The notes beneath the pieces were generated by a model, which saw only the letters and a program-made list of their open reading frames with translations, was not told the origin of the DNA and searched no databases. This document shows, one piece after another, positions 6,811 through 9,988 of a stretch of DNA of 9,988 nt (position 1 is the first letter of the stretch; each line of letters opens with the position of its first letter). This DNA is from an uncultured Pseudomonadaceae bacterium (GTDB lineage: Bacteria; Pseudomonadota; Gammaproteobacteria; Pseudomonadales; Pseudomonadaceae), in assembly GCA_947630465.1 (NCBI GenBank), contig CANRHT010000067.1, forward strand, positions 1 to 9,988, in the 5' to 3' direction. The translations under genes and the position numbers were made by a program.

Positions 6811-7329
6811 TTATTCAGGCTGACGCTGCCACACTTCAAAGGTATAACCCGGCTCTGCACCTTGAGCTGGGTGTGCTTGCGCCGAGGTTTGCTGCCAGTG
6901 CTGAGCATCCAGTACGGGGAAAAACGTATCGCCTTCCAACTCTAAATCAATCCGCGTTAAATACACCCGTTGCGCCAGCGCCACAGCTTGTTGATACAGC
7001 TGCCCACCACCAATCACCATCACCTCATCCACACCTTGCTGCTGAGCCCACTCTTGTCCGCGCGCAATCGCCGTCGCTAAATCAGTAAAGATTTCAGCCC
7101 CTGTCAGCGCCGTATCAGCTTGGCGAGAGATAACAATATTCAAACGCCCAGGCAAAGGTCGCCCCAATGACTCCCACGTTTTACGCCCCATAATGATGGG
7201 CTTACCTAGGGTGCGCTGCTTGAAGTAACGTAAATCTTCAGGCAAGTGCCACGGCATTGTATTATCACGACCAATCACTTGATTGCGTGTCGCGGCGACA
7301 ATTAAACTGACTGGCAAAGACTGTTGCAT
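6811..7329 (-). CDS. folA: Dihydrofolate reductase
   Basis: NADPH-dependent reduction of dihydrofolate to tetrahydrofolate, in the cytoplasm; the chromosomal, trimethoprim-sensitive type by sequence. From the Met chosen here (172 residues), the order of motifs is SLIVAATRNQVIG (8-20), the Met20-loop motif MPWHLPEDL (25-33) with D32 as the catalytic acid, the cofactor motif MGRKTWESLGRPLPGR (47-62), and VIGGGQLY (105-112), all as in E. coli FolA. Three in-frame ATGs exist at 7344, 7335 and 7329. I chose 7329 because only it has a plausible Shine-Dalgarno (GGGG ending nine bases before it) and it gives a typical N-terminus; 7344 would add five residues and has no ribosome binding site. It is convergent with gcvH and divergent from the membrane protein gene at 7451. 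It supplies the tetrahydrofolate used by GcvT, a functional rather than an operon link. Confidence 0.96.
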   Translation of the reverse strand: MQQSLPVSLIVAATRNQVIGRDNTMPWHLPEDLRYFKQRTLGKPIIMGRKTWESLGRPLPGRLNIVISRQADTALTGAEIFTDLATAIARGQEWAQQQGVDEVMVIGGGQLYQQAVALAQRVYLTRIDLELEGDTFFPVLDAQHWQQTSAQAHPAQGAEPGYTFEVWQRQPE

Positions 7330-7450
7330 AACCATGTGCCCCATACATAACTGTTAACGATCGCTCTATCTTAAAGGAATTACCTGCCATTAGCGCGCTC
7401 ATCAAAGCAGGTTATCAGGCACAATAGTGCTATCACCATGACCCAATGGA

Positions 7451-8824
7451 ATGCTTGTGACTGACTCACTCCCCCCTTTACATCAGCTGTGGTTGTGCGA
7501 AGCCGTACGCTTGCGTGAAGAGCACACCGGCCTGCTAGAAGACAGCGAAGCCTGCCGTGCAGCGCGCAGCAGTCAAGGTTCTTTAGCACAGCGTTTACAA
7601 GTGCGTGGACTTTTTTTAGCCCAGCGTGATGGCTTAGTGACCGCCTTAAAACATTGGCTGCAAGGGGCAAAACTCGCGGTGTGGCTGCTGCTGTTCAGTG
7701 CACTGATTTCTGGTGTGCTGCTGGCGAAAACAGCCTTAAGCGGCACCCCTGCAGCGATTAATATTTTCTGGGCGCTGGCCAGCTTAATCGGTCTTAACCT
7801 GCTGAGCTTAATCGCTTGGTGCGCGGGTTTATTCTTCTCCACAGCAACCAACTCACCGCTGAGTCAAGTCTGGCTGTGGCTGAGCAACACATTGGCGCGC
7901 GATGCCAAAGCTGCGCAGCTGGCACCCGCTTTACTGGTGCTGTTACAACGCCAGCGCATTTTACGTTGGGGCATAGGGCGCGCATTGCACGGCTGGTGGC
8001 TAGTGACGTTATCCACAGCGTTACTGACATTAGTGGCGTTACTGATTACTCGACGTTACGGCTTTGTCTGGGAGTCCACCATTGTGGCCAGTGACTCCTT
8101 TGTCATGCTGGTGACTCACTTGGGGCAACCTGCGGCTTGGCTAGGTTTTGCACTGCCCGATAGCGAGCTGATTCAACGCAGCGGCTTGCAAGCGCTCAAT
8201 GATGAAGCGGCACGGCAGATCTGGGCAAGCTGGCTGCTGGGTATGCTACTGATCTACGGCATTGTGCCGCGTCTGCTGTGCAGTCTATGGTGCGAATGGC
8301 GCTGGCGGCGTGGCCTCCAAACGTTACAGTTGCACGCCGATGATCCCATTTGGCAGCCCTTTACTCAGCGCGTGCAGCCCAGCAGCGAACGCCTTGGTGT
8401 AGTGGATGCAGCACCTGAGCATTTGCCCAACGCCAGCGGTGGTGCACACACAGCAGGACAGGCCAGTGTTTTAGTGGCGATTGAGTTAGATGACAGCATC
8501 AACTGGCCTCCAGTTGTGCCCAGCACAGTCAGCGATCTTGGTGTAATTGATAGCCGTGAACAACGCCACGCGGTACTCGAATACCTCAGCAACCATCCTC
8601 CCGCGCGCTTACTGATTGCCTGTAACCCGCAGCGTTCAGCCGATCGCGGCACCTTACACTTAATTGCCGAACTGTCGCGCACCGCAGCACAAACCCAAGT
8701 GTGGCTGCTGGCCACTGACACCAGCAGCGAGCGCCTTGAACACTGGCAAGAACAACTGCAAGCGTTACAACTCAGCTATAGCCGTGCAGCACCTTGGACT
8801 TGGCTGGAGGATGCCCATGAGTAA
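7451..8824 (+). CDS. DUF2868-type inner-membrane protein, partner of the GTPase
   Basis: Membrane protein of about 457 residues that I match by memory to the DUF2868 family; function unknown. The N-terminus (LPPLHQLWLCEAVRLREEHTG, then a charged helix to about 72) looks cytoplasmic. Four hydrophobic segments follow at about 75-95, 103-129, 182-202 and 257-279, then a soluble C-terminal part (about 280-457) containing a probable alpha/beta core with LLIACNPQRSADRGTLHLIAEL (387-408) and QVWLLATDT (416-424). No catalytic motif is evident. ATG 7451 has TGGA immediately before it, which is too close; GTG 7457 has GGA six bases upstream and gives VTDSLPPL, so the true start may be 7457. Its 3' end overlaps the GTPase gene by 8 bases (ATGAGTAA), so the two are probably made together. 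A membrane anchor or effector for the GTPase is the simplest inference. Confidence 0.85.
   Translation: MLVTDSLPPLHQLWLCEAVRLREEHTGLLEDSEACRAARSSQGSLAQRLQVRGLFLAQRDGLVTALKHWLQGAKLAVWLLLFSALISGVLLAKTALSGTPAAINIFWALASLIGLNLLSLIAWCAGLFFSTATNSPLSQVWLWLSNTLARDAKAAQLAPALLVLLQRQRILRWGIGRALHGWWLVTLSTALLTLVALLITRRYGFVWESTIVASDSFVMLVTHLGQPAAWLGFALPDSELIQRSGLQALNDEAARQIWASWLLGMLLIYGIVPRLLCSLWCEWRWRRGLQTLQLHADDPIWQPFTQRVQPSSERLGVVDAAPEHLPNASGGAHTAGQASVLVAIELDDSINWPPVVPSTVSDLGVIDSREQRHAVLEYLSNHPPARLLIACNPQRSADRGTLHLIAELSRTAAQTQVWLLATDTSSERLEHWQEQLQALQLSYSRAAPWTWLEDAHE
8806..8824 (+). promoter_or_regulatory. Ribosome binding site and stop/start overlap for translational coupling
   Basis: GGAGG at 8806-8810 is a perfect Shine-Dalgarno core six bases before ATG 8817. 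It lies inside the end of the membrane protein gene, whose TAA is 8822-8824, so the start precedes the stop by five bases. This fixes the start of the GTPase and indicates coupled translation with fairly constant stoichiometry. Confidence 0.85.
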
Positions 8825-9988
8825 CAACACAGCATTAAAACTTGCCGTAGTTGGGCATACCAATGTGGGGAAAACCTCACTGCTGCGCACCCTCACCCGT
8901 GATGTCGGTTTCGGTGAGGTCTCGCACCGCCCCAGCACCACTCAGCATGTGGAGGGCGCGCGCTTATCCGTCGATGGTGAAGCCTTAGTTGAGCTCTACG
9001 ATACGCCCGGCTTTGAAGATGCCGTCGCGCTCTATGACTATATCGAACAGCTACCGCGCGCCACTGAGCGCCTTGATGGTCCTGAGCAAGTGCAGCGTTT
9101 TCTGGAGAGCAGTGAAGCCCGCCAACGCTTTGAACAAGAAGCCAAAGTGCTGCGCCAACTGCTGCAATCTGATGCGGGCTTTTATGTGATTGATGCGCGC
9201 GAACCGGTACTGGCAAAATACCGTGATGAGCTGGCTATTTTAGCCATGTGCGGCAAACCCTTATTGCCCGTGCTCAATTTTGTCCACAGCCCAGAACAGC
9301 GCGAAGCCACTTGGCGAGACGTACTGGCGCGTTTAGGACTGCATGCGGTGGTGCGCTTTGATACCGTGGCGCCGCCAGAAGACGGCGAACAACGCCTGTA
9401 TGAAAACCTCAGTTTAGTTCTTGATAACCAACGCCCGCGCCTGCAGCGCCTGATCGATGACAGCCACAAGCAACGCCAGATTCGCCGCAGTGCAGGCCAA
9501 CAGTTGATCGCAGAACTGCTGATTGATGTCAGCGCTTGTCGGCGCAGTGTGCATCCAGAACAGCTTGAGCAGGCCATCCAAACGCTGCATCAGGATGTTC
9601 GCCAACGTGAACAGCGCTGCGTGGAAGCCTTATTAAAACTCTATGCCTTTCGCCAAGACGACGCGCTGGCCGATGCGTTACCGCTCGATGAAGGCCGTTG
9701 GCGTGATGATCTATTTAATCCCGCCACCATGAAGCAAATGGGCGTTAAAGTCGGTGGCGGTATAGCCGCCGGTGCTGCAACCGGCGCGGGCATCGACTTG
9801 ATGACTGGTGGTTTAAGTTTAGGCATGGCCGCAGTAGTAGGTGCCGCCGTGGGTGGTTTAACCCAGACTTTTCGTAATTACGGCGAGCGCTTAAAAGGTA
9901 AGTGGCGCGGCGAGCGCGAATTGACCGTCAACGACAGCACCTTACGCTTACTGGCCATTCGTCAACAGCGTTTGCTGCATGCGTTAGA
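8817..9988 (+). CDS. DUF3482-type P-loop GTPase (3' partial)
   Basis: P-loop GTPase; the frame stays open from ATG 8817 to the window edge (390 complete codons), so the C-terminus is missing. I match it by memory to GTPases carrying DUF3482, whose role is not known to me. G1/P-loop: GHTNVGKT (13-20). G2: probably the Thr pair in RPSTTQHVEG (around 40). G3: DTPG (62-65). At the expected G4 (NKxD) the sequence is N154-F-V-H157, lacking the Lys and the guanine-specifying Asp. Between G3 and G4 is a charged helical insert (about 75-120, rich in Glu/Arg/Gln), and a second long helical region spans about 210-300. Residues 309-348 form a Gly/Ala-rich hydrophobic stretch with glycine-zipper spacing, suggesting membrane insertion or oligomer packing. 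GGAGG six bases upstream fixes the start. Overlap with the membrane protein gene implies a shared task at the inner membrane. Confidence 0.88.
   Translation, partial: MSNNTALKLAVVGHTNVGKTSLLRTLTRDVGFGEVSHRPSTTQHVEGARLSVDGEALVELYDTPGFEDAVALYDYIEQLPRATERLDGPEQVQRFLESSEARQRFEQEAKVLRQLLQSDAGFYVIDAREPVLAKYRDELAILAMCGKPLLPVLNFVHSPEQREATWRDVLARLGLHAVVRFDTVAPPEDGEQRLYENLSLVLDNQRPRLQRLIDDSHKQRQIRRSAGQQLIAELLIDVSACRRSVHPEQLEQAIQTLHQDVRQREQRCVEALLKLYAFRQDDALADALPLDEGRWRDDLFNPATMKQMGVKVGGGIAAGAATGAGIDLMTGGLSLGMAAVVGAAVGGLTQTFRNYGERLKGKWRGERELTVNDSTLRLLAIRQQRLLHAL

Noticed and set aside
6873..7088. Plus-strand open frame opposite folA
   Set aside because: It is antisense to a well-conserved enzyme, proline/alanine-rich, with no family resemblance.
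7330..7344. Longer folA N-terminus beginning at ATG 7344
   Set aside because: No Shine-Dalgarno precedes it; the ATG at 7329 has a weak one and gives the usual start just before the first beta strand. Not fully excluded.
8893..9605. Open frames on the minus strand beneath the GTPase gene (for example 8893-9216 and 9182-9577)
   Set aside because: They lie opposite a gene with clear P-loop and DTPG motifs and a perfect ribosome binding site; their translations are Arg/Ser-rich, low-complexity shadows with no recognisable family.

Overview
The window reads as an ordinary chromosomal segment of a gammaproteobacterium, most likely a moderate-GC member of the Pseudomonadaceae. This is inferred from the protein sequences (ZnuA, FolA and the DUF2868/DUF3482 pair look pseudomonad), from an iron-type ABC permease sitting directly before gcvT-gcvH as in Pseudomonas, and from mixed TTA/CTG leucine codon use, which is less GC-biased than P. 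aeruginosa. Coding density is high. I see no tRNA or rRNA gene, insertion sequence, CRISPR array or prophage gene, and no gene-free stretch longer than 254 bases.

Layout, left to right. (1) Bases 1-891: znuA, the periplasmic zinc-binding protein of the ZnuABC importer, missing its start and signal peptide at the window edge. (2) Bases 892-1145: a gap holding a strong hairpin and two dyad symmetries. (3) Bases 1146-3350: a four-domain cyclic-di-GMP protein (probable globin-coupled sensor, then PAS, GGDEF and EAL). (4) Bases 3431-5050: a fused two-module permease of the Fe(III) ABC transporter family, with no binding protein or ATPase beside it. (5) Bases 5173-6255 and 6416-6793: gcvT and gcvH of the glycine cleavage system; the usual partner gcvP does not follow. 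(6) Bases 6811-7329, minus strand: folA, dihydrofolate reductase, convergent with gcvH. (7) Bases 7451-8824 and 8817-9988: a membrane protein of the DUF2868 type and a GTPase of the DUF3482 type, overlapping by 8 bases and so probably translationally coupled. The GTPase runs off the right edge.

Functional links. GcvT and GcvH transfer the glycine methylene carbon to tetrahydrofolate, and FolA regenerates tetrahydrofolate from dihydrofolate, so the centre of the window is a one-carbon metabolism cluster, although folA is transcribed separately. ZnuA and the iron-type permease are metal uptake parts but are not in one operon. The c-di-GMP protein is a stand-alone signalling gene, probably gas- or redox-responsive if its N-terminal globin binds haem.

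The least understood item is the DUF2868/DUF3482 pair: a four-helix membrane protein with a soluble C-terminal domain, coupled to a GTPase with an altered guanine-specificity motif and a glycine-rich membrane-like segment. I know of no established function for it.
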